Below, piece after piece: positions 7,674 to 14,158 of a DNA stretch of 16,699 nucleotides (within the stretch, counting starts at the first letter, position 1; each line of letters opens with the position of its first letter). Below the pieces are notes generated by a model. It searched no databases and was not told the origin of the DNA. It worked only from the letters and a program-made list of their open reading frames with translations. The stretch is from Fimenecus sp051881435. Its GTDB lineage: Bacteria > Bacillota > Clostridia > Oscillospirales > Acutalibacteraceae. The stretch lies in contig JBJEPW010000006.1 of assembly GCA_051881435.1 (NCBI GenBank), positions 1-16,699 of the forward strand, written 5' to 3'. The translations under genes were made by a program, and so were the position numbers.

Positions 7674-9356
7674 TCAAGCGGATTTCAGCGGGTTTTCTCT
7701 CATTTCTTCCATTGCCGCAATCAGTTCCTTTTCGGTCGGAATATTGATAATCCCCACAGCAGTAAAAGAAATATCAACGGGAACATGTTTCAAGCCGTCT
7801 TCACCCTTTTCGCTGTTATGGACTTCAATTCGCTTGATCAAAGTATTTACAATGGTGGGTGTTAATTCTTTTAAGTCAGTACACTCACGAATCGCCTCAA
7901 GAAAAACCTTCAAATCAATCTTTTCCTGTTCGGATTTCCTGACTGCCTGCTCGTCGTGTTCAACTGCGGCGAGCAGTTCTTTTTGTTCCTTTTCATAGTT
8001 TGCAGACATACGGCAGAATCGTTCATCGGAAATCTTGCCAAGCACATTATCCTCATAAATACGCTCTATCAGCATATCGAGCTCTTTAATACGCCGTTTG
8101 GATTTCTCAATATTCTGCTTCATATTACGAATATTTATCTCTCTGCCGAGTGTATTTTGCTTTGCAAAGAGATAAAGGAACACCGGCTCAAATTCCTGAA
8201 CATACTTGGCGACCTTCCGTATCGTATCAAGCACCAATTCTTTCAGCACGGAGTCACGGATAAAATGAATGGTGCAGGAGCCTCGATTTTCTTTGTACTG
8301 TGAACAACGGTAAAACTCTTGTCCGTCTTTAATGCTTTTGGAAGCGCAGTAATACAGCTTAGAGCCACAGTCGGCACAGTAAAGAAGCCCCGAAAACATA
8401 CTCGTTTTTCCCGTCGCCGTATTTCTGCGGCGGTGCTTTCTGAGTTCCTGCACTCTCTCAAAAGTATCTTCATCAATAATCGCTTCTTGTGTGTTCGGAA
8501 TAATTTGCCATTCTTCTTCGGGGAGATGAACAGTTTTCTTAACCTTGAAGCTGACAAATGTGCTTTTGAAATTAACGGTACATCCGGTGTACTGACGGTT
8601 TTCAAGAATATGCCTTACCGTTACCTGATCCCACCTATACGGATTTTGCGGTCTTGGGTTGGAGGCTTTTATGCCTTTCCTGTAATAATGCTCCGTAGGG
8701 CATATGATTTGTTCATCTTCTAACCGCCTTGCAATCTTCATAGGTCCGAGTCCTGTAAGACACAATTCAAAGATATACCGAACAACCTTTGCGGCAGGCT
8801 CATCGATAATCCATTGTTTTGGATTGTCGGGAGATTTCATATACCCAAAAGGAACTGCTGAGGATACTCGTTCACCGTTTTCCGCTTTTGACTTCCAAAC
8901 AGCCTTTATCTTTTTGCTTGTTTGCTCTGCGTACCACTCGTTAAAAATATTATAGAATGGCATCATCTCAAGTCCCGTTCCCGTAAGAGTGTTTACATTT
9001 TCCTGAATGGCGATAAAGGTTATTCCAAGAGACGGGTAAACAACTTGCGTCAGTCTGCCCATCTCAATCGTTTCTCTGCCGAAACGGGATAAGTCTTTCA
9101 CAATAATTGCACCGATTTCGCCGTTTTCTGCCATCTGCTGCATACGCTTAAATCCAGGGCGGTCAAAGGTTGTTCCTGAAATTCCATCGTCTACAAAAAA
9201 TTCAGGATGAAGGTATCCGTTCTCCTTGGCATATTGAGTGAGGATTGCTTTCTGATTGGATATACTGTTGCTTTCGCCGTCACGCCCGTCATCTTGGGAA
9301 AGTCGGCAGTAAAGTGCTGTAATTTTTACTTTGTTCTCGGCTTGTTTCTTTGCCAT
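7674..9356 (-). CDS. TnpX-type large serine recombinase
   Basis: This 560-residue protein cuts and rejoins DNA at attachment sites to excise and integrate the element. The N-terminal resolvase domain (~11-150) has the nucleophile Ser20 in YCRLSQDD, then VDDGISGTTFDRPGF (55-69) and VKDLSRFGRE (86-95), which carries the conserved arginines. A recombinase domain follows (~165-300). A zinc ribbon comes next, with CADC at 327-330 and further cysteines at 351 and 361. A coiled-coil stretch (~405-480) and a DUF4368-like C-terminus (~500-555) complete the Tn4451 TnpX/TndX layout and length. The ATG start at 9356 has AAAGGAG six bases upstream. The gene has its own promoter overlapping a dyad (9383-9416), which suggests control separate from the mob operon. 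It is last on the minus strand, next to the presumed left end of the element. Confidence 0.93.
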   Translation of the reverse strand: MAKKQAENKVKITALYCRLSQDDGRDGESNSISNQKAILTQYAKENGYLHPEFFVDDGISGTTFDRPGFKRMQQMAENGEIGAIIVKDLSRFGRETIEMGRLTQVVYPSLGITFIAIQENVNTLTGTGLEMMPFYNIFNEWYAEQTSKKIKAVWKSKAENGERVSSAVPFGYMKSPDNPKQWIIDEPAAKVVRYIFELCLTGLGPMKIARRLEDEQIICPTEHYYRKGIKASNPRPQNPYRWDQVTVRHILENRQYTGCTVNFKSTFVSFKVKKTVHLPEEEWQIIPNTQEAIIDEDTFERVQELRKHRRRNTATGKTSMFSGLLYCADCGSKLYYCASKSIKDGQEFYRCSQYKENRGSCTIHFIRDSVLKELVLDTIRKVAKYVQEFEPVFLYLFAKQNTLGREINIRNMKQNIEKSKRRIKELDMLIERIYEDNVLGKISDERFCRMSANYEKEQKELLAAVEHDEQAVRKSEQEKIDLKVFLEAIRECTDLKELTPTIVNTLIKRIEVHNSEKGEDGLKHVPVDISFTAVGIINIPTEKELIAAMEEMRENPLKSA

Positions 9357-9382
9357 AATAAACTCCTTTCTGTGTTAGCCGA

Positions 9383-9416
9383 GCATTGCATATTAGGCGA
9401 AGCCATTATACAATGC
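9383..9416. repeat. Imperfect inverted repeat over the recombinase promoter
   Basis: GCATTGCATATTAGGC (9383-9398) and GCCATTATACAATGC (9402-9416) are inverted copies with a one-base bulge and a GAA centre. The right arm contains the -10 box of the recombinase promoter and the left arm covers the expected transcription start. That placement suits an operator for a repressor or autoregulation by the recombinase. As RNA it could only form if transcription comes through from the upstream mob operon. Confidence 0.6.
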
Positions 9417-9434
9417 CCAGTACACTTATTTCAA
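9405..9434 (-). promoter_or_regulatory. Promoter of the serine recombinase gene
   Basis: On the minus strand TTGAAA (9429-9434) precedes a perfect TATAAT (9405-9410) by 18 bp. The -35 overlaps the last codons of the TnpW-like gene. The start near 9398 gives a leader of about 40 nt up to the recombinase ATG. The match is 5/6 plus 6/6, so an active promoter is likely unless the overlapping dyad is occupied. Confidence 0.7.
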
Positions 9435-9701
9435 TTTTGCGGATAAAATCAAAGTCTTGAATTGTTGTAATATTGTCTCTTTGCCCTCAAGGCTAAAATT
9501 GGCGGTAACATCATAAACGGTCTTGCCGATTTTATTCGATACGCAAATCTTTTGTGGAATCGGCATAATCGGCAACGGTGTGGCTCGAAGCGTTTTGCTT
9601 TTCGGAATTACATATTCCTGCAAATCAATAGGGCGAGTTTCATCAACCCGCCCCATACCACGAATAGCCACACAGTCGTTAAAATTGATTTTTTGTATCA
9701 T
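9426..9701 (-). CDS. TnpW-like transposon protein with N-terminal extension
   Basis: This is a 91-residue protein. Residues ~50-88, including KICVSNKIGKTVYDVTANFS and KETILQQFKTLI, follow the pattern I know from TnpW proteins of Tn4451-type elements: a basic residue pair, IG-x-T-x-Y-x-V-x-x-x-F, then KET with a hydrophobic helix. TnpW proteins are usually about 60 residues and their biochemical role is unclear. The first ~48 residues here, with GMGRVDETRPIDLQEYVIP, are an extra segment of unknown function. The ATG at 9701 is preceded by AAGGTGAG, which overlaps the stop of the parB-like gene, so the two are translationally linked. The recombinase promoter begins within its final codons. Family assignment is moderately confident; it could be an unrelated small protein. 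Confidence 0.6.
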   Translation of the reverse strand: MIQKINFNDCVAIRGMGRVDETRPIDLQEYVIPKSKTLRATPLPIMPIPQKICVSNKIGKTVYDVTANFSLEGKETILQQFKTLILSAKLK

Positions 9702-9710
9702 ATTCTCACC

Positions 9711-10568
9711 TTACTTTTCATCACGATTGCGCTGACGGATTAAAAATTTGCGGTAATGTTCGCAAGCCTTCAAAACAAAATCCTCAGCCTGTTTTGCGTT
9801 GGCGTTAGGGACATATTTGCGAATACGCTCCATCGGCACTTTGAACATCTCTCGCTGATTTGCTTTTTCCTCGCTCATAACGGCGGCAATAACTTCGGGT
9901 GTCAAGCCTTGCTCCCCACTCATTTTCTTAAAACGGCAAGCTTGAGAAAGCGATGGAGTGCAATCGTTCAGCTCCATCTGCTCCAATAAGTCGTACTGTT
10001 CCTGCTCGTTAAGATAGGAAAGTTCAACAGCCGGAGTAAAGGCGATACGCCCGTCATCCACATATTGCATAATTTCGGGGATAAGATTGGTAAGACGGAT
10101 ATAGCGTTTCACCTGAGAGGCACTGTCGCTTTCGGAAATCATTTCAACCGTCAACTTCGGTCCAAGTTGGTCCGAAGTTAAGTCTGCACGAAAGCCCTGA
10201 TGAGCTAAAGCTTCCGATTTCATCTTGTAAGCAAAGGCTTTTTCAGAGGGCAGGATGTGCTCTCGGTGTAGGTTGCTATCCACAAGCACGATTGCCGCCG
10301 CATCACGGTCAAGGGAAACAACTAAGGCAGGGACTTCTGTAATCCCTGCCTTTCTGCATGCCATAACCCGTCTGTGACCGGATATGATCTCATATTCATC
10401 TGTGGTGTTTTCAAGTGGTCGGACTATAATGGGAGATACAATGCCGTGCATCTTAATGCTTTCGGCAAGAGTCTCCATTTCTTCGTTGTCCTGCACCTTG
10501 TAGGGGTGGTTCTTAAAAGGGTGTAATTTCGGGATACAAATATTCTTTTTGGTATTTTTCATTTTCAT
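9711..10568 (-). CDS. ParB/RepB/Spo0J-type DNA-binding protein
   Basis: This 285-residue protein has the ParB N-terminal domain: LHPFKNHPYKV (15-25), an ETLAESIKMHGIVSPIIVRP segment (32-51), and ISGHRRVMACRKAGI (61-75), the GxRRxxA-type signature of the CTP-binding fold. The NLHREHILPSEKAFAYKMK stretch (98-116) and a helix-turn-helix-like region (~140-170, containing QVKRYIRLTNLIPEI) follow. ParB-type proteins bind palindromic parS sites and act in partition or in transcription control. No ParA ATPase is encoded nearby. The start overlaps the relaxase stop by the ATGA arrangement. A 27-bp dyad lies within this gene at 10153-10179. Its role here, whether partition, mobilization control or regulation, is not settled by sequence. 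Confidence 0.88.
   Translation of the reverse strand: MKMKNTKKNICIPKLHPFKNHPYKVQDNEEMETLAESIKMHGIVSPIIVRPLENTTDEYEIISGHRRVMACRKAGITEVPALVVSLDRDAAAIVLVDSNLHREHILPSEKAFAYKMKSEALAHQGFRADLTSDQLGPKLTVEMISESDSASQVKRYIRLTNLIPEIMQYVDDGRIAFTPAVELSYLNEQEQYDLLEQMELNDCTPSLSQACRFKKMSGEQGLTPEVIAAVMSEEKANQREMFKVPMERIRKYVPNANAKQAEDFVLKACEHYRKFLIRQRNRDEK
10153..10179. repeat. 27-bp dyad inside the parB-like gene
   Basis: AACTTCGGTCCAA (10153-10165) and TTGGTCCGAAGTT (10167-10179) are inverted copies with one mismatch around a single central G. The site encodes LTSDQLGPKLT. B. subtilis carries a palindromic parS site inside its own spo0J gene, so a ParB-binding site is one reading. Coincidence of codons is the alternative. 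Confidence 0.45.
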
Positions 10569-11929
10569 CTACTCCTATCTAAATATCTTGCACGAGCTTT
10601 TCTCTCAAACTCGTGCTCTTGTTTTAATAACTCATACAAATGCGGAGACTTCTTGAGAATTTTCTCCGCACGGTGAAGCCTTTCACGAACAGGCTTCATT
10701 TGTTTGCTGATCGCCTTTCGGCTCTCTTTGTTTTGATTCTCATCCTCCGGCGATTTCGGGCGGCGGATACGATTGCTTAACTTTTTGCGTTCATGCTCCA
10801 AATCGGATAGCTGTGCTTTGCTATCGTCAATATTTGCTTGCAAATCGGCCGCGGTGTGAATATTCTGTTCCTTCATAAATCGGTAATCGGAAATTAACTC
10901 TTTCAAATCCTTTTCCGCCGCCCGAAGATCTGGGGACAACAGCATTACATCAGCAAGTTCGGCTACAATTTGGATTACTGTTATAACGAGATAGAAAATC
11001 GTATCTATCAACACGGTTGCCGCATCATAGCTGTGGTCAATTGCAAATTCAAGTTTTCGCATCTCATCCTCCAACGGAAACTTTTTAGGCCTGTAAGGCG
11101 GTTTATACTCCAAAGTGAATAGGTGATATCTGCTCTCGGCGTTTTTATCCAACTGTGCTTGTACGATTTCTTTCGTAAAGCCGATATTCGCAAGGCGAAC
11201 AGAACGCTCCCAGTGTTTCGCTTTCACGGAAAACCGCGCAGGATCAAGCGTATATCCCAGCGCATATAACTGGCTCTCAAATTCTCTCGGAGAGGTTGCA
11301 AAAGTCAAGCAGTATTCCACATCCTCACGAAGATAGTCCCGATGTGTTTTATTGCCAGACTTGTGCCGCCAATAGTCTTTTTTATTAACACCGTAAAAAT
11401 TGCTGTTTTCAAGAACGGACAAACCGTGTTCCCGGCATATCTCATCCGACACACGGCGAAGCTCCTTGTGGTCACCGATTTTGTTTTGAAACTTTGTACC
11501 GTCCTTAAATGACACGGGATTCACAACAAAATGGCAATGAACATTGTCTGTATTCAGGTGAACAGTTACAAGTACCTGATACCTATCGCCCCACATCTTT
11601 TGGGCGGTTGCTTTTCCGATTTCAAATGCCTGCTCCGGCGTGACCTCGCCTTCACGGAAGCTTTGTATTCCGTGGTACCCGACCACCTTGCCACGAAGCC
11701 CGAACCGTCGCTGTACGGCAATCATTTCGGCATAGGCATTTTGCTTGGAGCAGTTGATACCGCCCACATACATTTTGCGGTCGGTCTTATTATCGTTTTC
11801 GGCGTAAGAAAGTGCCGCATACAAATCATCGTCCAAATATCTTCGGTCTGTGGTTTTGTCGGGATTGTCGGCATAGTCAAGCGTTGCTTTTAGGTTTTTG
11901 TATATAGGCCAGAACCCAGTAACAGCCAA
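10565..11929 (-). CDS. Relaxase/mobilization nuclease
   Basis: This 454-residue relaxase would nick one strand at oriT, stay covalently joined to the 5' end and lead transfer. The N-terminal domain (~1-200) has the probable catalytic Tyr19 in TLDYADNPDKT, the YVGGINCS segment (54-61), and the metal-binding histidine motif VHLNTDNVHCHFVVN, with His124, His131 and His133. These place it in the Pfam Relaxase (MobA/VirD2-like) family. Residues ~335-440 are highly charged and coiled-coil-like, a common relaxase C-terminal arrangement. The start is a TTG at 11929, six bases after AGGGGTGA. No ATG occurs near the N-terminus in this frame. It follows mobC by 6 bp and its stop overlaps the parB-like start, so the three genes are tightly coupled. 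Confidence 0.9.
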   Translation of the reverse strand: MAVTGFWPIYKNLKATLDYADNPDKTTDRRYLDDDLYAALSYAENDNKTDRKMYVGGINCSKQNAYAEMIAVQRRFGLRGKVVGYHGIQSFREGEVTPEQAFEIGKATAQKMWGDRYQVLVTVHLNTDNVHCHFVVNPVSFKDGTKFQNKIGDHKELRRVSDEICREHGLSVLENSNFYGVNKKDYWRHKSGNKTHRDYLREDVEYCLTFATSPREFESQLYALGYTLDPARFSVKAKHWERSVRLANIGFTKEIVQAQLDKNAESRYHLFTLEYKPPYRPKKFPLEDEMRKLEFAIDHSYDAATVLIDTIFYLVITVIQIVAELADVMLLSPDLRAAEKDLKELISDYRFMKEQNIHTAADLQANIDDSKAQLSDLEHERKKLSNRIRRPKSPEDENQNKESRKAISKQMKPVRERLHRAEKILKKSPHLYELLKQEHEFERKARARYLDRSR

Positions 11930-11935
11930 AAGACA

Positions 11936-12208
11936 TCACCCCTTTCCCGGCAATAGAAAAGCTGCTGTAATTCCTTTCAGCACATCACCGATTTCCTTGT
12001 CAAGCTCCGGTGAACTCGCTTTATCTGCAAGCTCACCGAGCTTTTCAAGGCAAAGAAAAAGAGCGTCAGGTGGAATACCTCTCGGCTCGTACCCTAACGC
12101 TCTTTGCTTTACATATTCTGTTGTGGAAAGCCCACACTTTTGGGCTTTTGACTGTATTTTGTCTTTTTCCTTTGCCGTGACACGCACAGCGATTCGTATA
12201 TCTTTCAT
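11936..12208 (-). CDS. mobC: MobC-type relaxosome accessory protein
   Basis: This is a predicted 90-residue protein that binds oriT and helps the relaxase open and nick DNA. Starting from MKDIRIAVRVTAKEKDKIQ, it shows a ribbon-helix-helix beginning followed by KAQKCGLSTTEYVKQRALG, the usual MobC helix pattern, and a C-terminal helical LEKLGELADKASSPELDKEI segment. The start at 12208 is preferred because AAGGA sits 9 nt upstream; in-frame ATGs at 12229 and 12214 are poorly placed. It lies just upstream of the relaxase, next to the structured region read here as oriT, the standard position for mobC. Its last residues, AAFLLPGKG, resemble a frame in the leader of the Cys-rich VLP gene. Confidence 0.85.
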   Translation of the reverse strand: MKDIRIAVRVTAKEKDKIQSKAQKCGLSTTEYVKQRALGYEPRGIPPDALFLCLEKLGELADKASSPELDKEIGDVLKGITAAFLLPGKG

Positions 12209-12241
12209 ATACATTATTCCTTCTTTCATTCTTTTTCCAAG

Positions 12242-12440
12242 GGGCTTGGGGGACGGAGTCCCTCAAAGAGTAAATCCGCCTCTTGGGGCGGATTTTGATT
12301 CGGACTTTGGCACACAAAGTCCCTGCTTGTTACGGTGTAAGACACACGCCTATGGGCGTATGCCTTCCGTTCTCCGTGACTTGCACCGTGAGGGAGCGAA
12401 GCTCACAGTTATACCGTTCTCTTGATTTGGTGCATTGAGC
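12242..12440. other. Putative origin of transfer (oriT), GC-rich multi-hairpin region
   Basis: The non-coding stretch upstream of mobC is packed with inverted repeats: GGGAC/GTCCC at 12250-12262; AAATCCGCC/GGCGGATTT at 12272-12295; GGACTTTG/CAAAGTCC at 12302-12322; and ACGCC/GGCGT at 12346-12359. Between the last two lies GTGTAAGACACACGCC (12335-12350). Its TAAG...CGCC pattern resembles the nick region TAAGTGCGCCCT of pC221-type and IncQ-type oriT sequences. Further on is GTGAG...CTCAC at 12388-12406. Location beside mobC and the relaxase plus this structure make oriT likely. The exact nick site is a guess. Confidence 0.6.
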
Positions 12441-12476
12441 CACTTTGACACAGCAGATGCGGTAAAAATGCTCTTT

Positions 12477-12503
12477 TGAGCCAAAAACGGCTATCTTGGC
12501 TCA
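12477..12503 (-). terminator. Weak terminator-like hairpin at the end of the parR-like gene
   Basis: TGAGCCAA (12477-12484) and TTGGCTCA (12496-12503) form an 8-bp stem that overlaps the parR-like stop codon. On the minus strand it is followed by AAAAGAGC and then ATTTTT, so the T-run is displaced. It may limit read-through from the par operon into oriT and mob. Confidence 0.35.
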
Positions 12504-12815
12504 GCCGAACATTTCTAAATCCGCAAGGACATTTTTAGCGTTTTCCGCTTTCTGTTCTTCGGTCAGTTCTGCCGTAACCGCTACTGCGGAAGGTGGTGCT
12601 GACACCACCGCCACCGTTTGCACTTCTTCCCGAAATATCTGCCGTATGCTTTCGAGCAGAGTTTCGTTATCGGCGCTTTCCTTGTTCATATAGGCAATGA
12701 CGGCATCCACGATAAACTTATTACGGGATTTGTTTAGGGTTTGCAAATATTCGGCGGCATTCTTTTCGGCGGGTACATCAGTGTGAAATCTTACGTTGAT
12801 ACGGTAATCACTCAT
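12501..12815 (-). CDS. ParR-like partition adaptor
   Basis: This 104-residue protein probably links the ParM-like filament to a centromere-like DNA site. The N-terminal ~50 residues, with YRINVRFHTDVPAEKNAAEY and NKSRNKFIVDAVIAYM, have the short strand plus two helices expected of a ribbon-helix-helix domain. A variable Ala/Val/Pro linker follows. The C-terminal end, AENAKNVLADLEMFG, is a short acidic amphipathic helix, like the ParR tail that engages ParM. Its ATG overlaps the ParM-like stop codon by four bases. ParR is assigned from gene order and layout; sequence alone would only say small RHH-type protein. Confidence 0.65.
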   Translation of the reverse strand: MSDYRINVRFHTDVPAEKNAAEYLQTLNKSRNKFIVDAVIAYMNKESADNETLLESIRQIFREEVQTVAVVSAPPSAVAVTAELTEEQKAENAKNVLADLEMFG

Positions 12816-13735
12816 ACCGCCGTACCCGATTTAAGCTGAATCTCCGCCATATACTCATAACCCTTTGCGGCGGCGGAAATATCGTCCACGAACTTTACAC
12901 GGTCAGCATTGAACTTATAGAAGTTCTTTACAAGGCAACCGCCGCCACCGGTGATATACAGCATCATCGTACCCTCGTCATAACCGTGTTCACGGAGTCT
13001 GCGGAAAATATCTTTTACATATTCCGTTGCAATGGCTCGGATGATTTTCTGATCGGCGGGAGCGATATTCGCCGCACCCGTAATAAGCACTTCCTCAATA
13101 ATGGCATCGTTGATCTCACGCTGGGTTTTCTGCATAAACATTTCCCGCACCGCAAGGGTACACTGATAAGTGCCGAACTTTTCGGTATACATCTTTCCCG
13201 CCTGCGGTCTGCCGTTTATCATATACAGAACGTTCATCGTACCGTTACCAATATCCGCAATCATATTGACACCGTTCATTGTGGTAGCGAAGTCGGCAAT
13301 GGCGGCGTATCCCTGCGGATATATACGGACACCTTCAACTATGATATGATAATCCACCTTCTGATAGGTGAAGCAGACCTCTTTGTTTTTGCCGAGATAA
13401 GCGGCAAAGTCCTTTTTCTGCCCGCTTGTCCAAGTCAGGGGTAAGCCTGCGGCGATAATAACCCTTGCTTCGGTCAGTTTTTCACGATGAAGCTCCTTTG
13501 CGATAGCAACGAGGGTAAGGATATAATAATCCTCATCACGGATTTTATCGGGAAGGAACTCCTTGTGTCCTTCTCCGATTAGATAATACTTACCGTCATA
13601 AACGAGCATATCTCCCGTAAACAGCGGCTCGGCATCGTAGGCGAGCAATCCTGTCTTGAAGCAGCAGTTTGCCGTTTTCATATTCCCGTAGCCGTGGTCG
13701 ATACCGATAACAACCATTTCATTAAATTTCTTCAT
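12812..13735 (-). CDS. ParM/StbA-family actin-like partition ATPase
   Basis: This 307-residue actin-fold protein would polymerise with ATP to push apart copies of the excised circular element. The phosphate-1 motif is VIGIDHGYGNMKTA (9-22) with Asp13. RVIIAAGLPLTW (91-102) is a StbA-family landmark. The phosphate-2 motif is IADIGNGTMNVL (159-170) with Asp161, and the adenosine motif is YITGGGGCLVKN (260-271). Length and motif order agree with StbA/ParM proteins of plasmids and clostridial mobile elements. The ATG at 13735 has AAGGAG nine bases upstream. It is followed at once by the ParR-like gene. A partition system in an integrated element implies a circular stage lasting long enough to need segregation. 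Confidence 0.88.
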   Translation of the reverse strand: MKKFNEMVVIGIDHGYGNMKTANCCFKTGLLAYDAEPLFTGDMLVYDGKYYLIGEGHKEFLPDKIRDEDYYILTLVAIAKELHREKLTEARVIIAAGLPLTWTSGQKKDFAAYLGKNKEVCFTYQKVDYHIIVEGVRIYPQGYAAIADFATTMNGVNMIADIGNGTMNVLYMINGRPQAGKMYTEKFGTYQCTLAVREMFMQKTQREINDAIIEEVLITGAANIAPADQKIIRAIATEYVKDIFRRLREHGYDEGTMMLYITGGGGCLVKNFYKFNADRVKFVDDISAAAKGYEYMAEIQLKSGTAV

Positions 13736-13753
13736 TTTACATTTCTCCTTTTC

Positions 13754-13984
13754 TTAATTCAGTTTGTTGTGTTTCTTGATTTGTTCGTACAGCTCCTTAT
13801 CGGCGGGTAATACTGCTTTTTTGAAATAGTTGCAGTAAATTCCGTAAATAGAGATAAGCTGCACACAGCGGTGTGCTTCGCCATCGTCAAGCAGGATGCA
13901 GTTGCCGTCCTCGTCACAATTGGCACAAAGTTCTCTGACAAGGCGGTGAACTCTCTCTACTTGCTTCGGTGTAATCTTCATCAT
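13754..13984 (-). CDS. Cysteine-rich VLP-domain protein
   Basis: The 76-residue protein starts MMKITPKQVERVHRLVREL and then has CANCDEDGNCILLDDGEAHRC, then YCNYFKKAVLPADKEL. The spacing of cysteines and the AVLPxD motif match the Cys_rich_VLP family, found mostly in Firmicutes mobile elements and of unknown function. The five cysteines suggest metal binding. The start at 13984 is chosen because AAAGGAGG lies 8 nt upstream. The frame is open back to a GTG at 14077, but that stretch passes through a terminator hairpin. The gene is first in the unit with the ParM-like and ParR-like genes and sits 18 bp before the former. Confidence 0.75.
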   Translation of the reverse strand: MMKITPKQVERVHRLVRELCANCDEDGNCILLDDGEAHRCVQLISIYGIYCNYFKKAVLPADKELYEQIKKHNKLN

Positions 13985-14015
13985 AGACTTTTCCTCCTTT
14001 CCGTTTCCGGGCAAC

Positions 14016-14042
14016 AAAAAAGCCGCCGGTTTCCCGACGGCT
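14016..14042 (-). terminator. Intrinsic terminator in the leader of the Cys-rich VLP / ParM operon (attenuator candidate)
   Basis: Read on the minus strand, AGCCGTCGG (14042-14034) pairs with CCGGCGGCT (14029-14021) around a GAAA tetraloop and is followed by a T-run (TTTTTT, 14021-14016). One pair is a G-U wobble in the minus-strand RNA but an A-C mismatch on the other strand, so the structure is built for the minus transcript. Only about 30 nt separate it from the VLP gene start and no gene precedes it on that strand. A smaller hairpin, GTGAGG/CCTCAC, lies upstream at 14057-14077. Confidence 0.75.
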
Positions 14043-14158
14043 GTGCCCTTGTATTTGTGAGGTTTTCGCTCCCTCACTTATATTAATACATTAAAATTTC
14101 GGTTGATGAAAGAATGAGATAACAGATATAAAATAAAAAGCGTAACAATCACAAGCCC

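Noticed and set aside
11898..12425. 175-codon plus-strand ORF across relaxase start, mobC and oriT region
   Set aside because: It is antisense to two well-supported genes, runs through several hairpins, has no ribosome binding site and shows no recognisable domain.
12445..12473. Perfect TTGACA at 12445-12450 as a plus-strand promoter
   Set aside because: There is no -10 box at 16-18 bp and no rightward gene downstream.
12986..13444. 152-codon plus-strand ORF inside the ParM-like gene
   Set aside because: It is a mirror frame of a gene with clear actin-fold motifs, and His/Ile-rich translation without any family resemblance.
13985..14077. N-terminal extension of the Cys-rich VLP protein starting at GTG 14077
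   Set aside because: The extra 31 codons pass through a terminator hairpin, and a far better ribosome binding site precedes the ATG at 13984. A leader-peptide role is kept as a hypothesis only.
7576..14140. 12-nt match TAAAATAAAAAG at 7576-7587 and 14129-14140 as attL/attR core
   Set aside because: The match is A-rich low complexity, expected by chance in AT-rich intergenic DNA, and it would leave the DUF6076-like and sigma-like genes outside the element.
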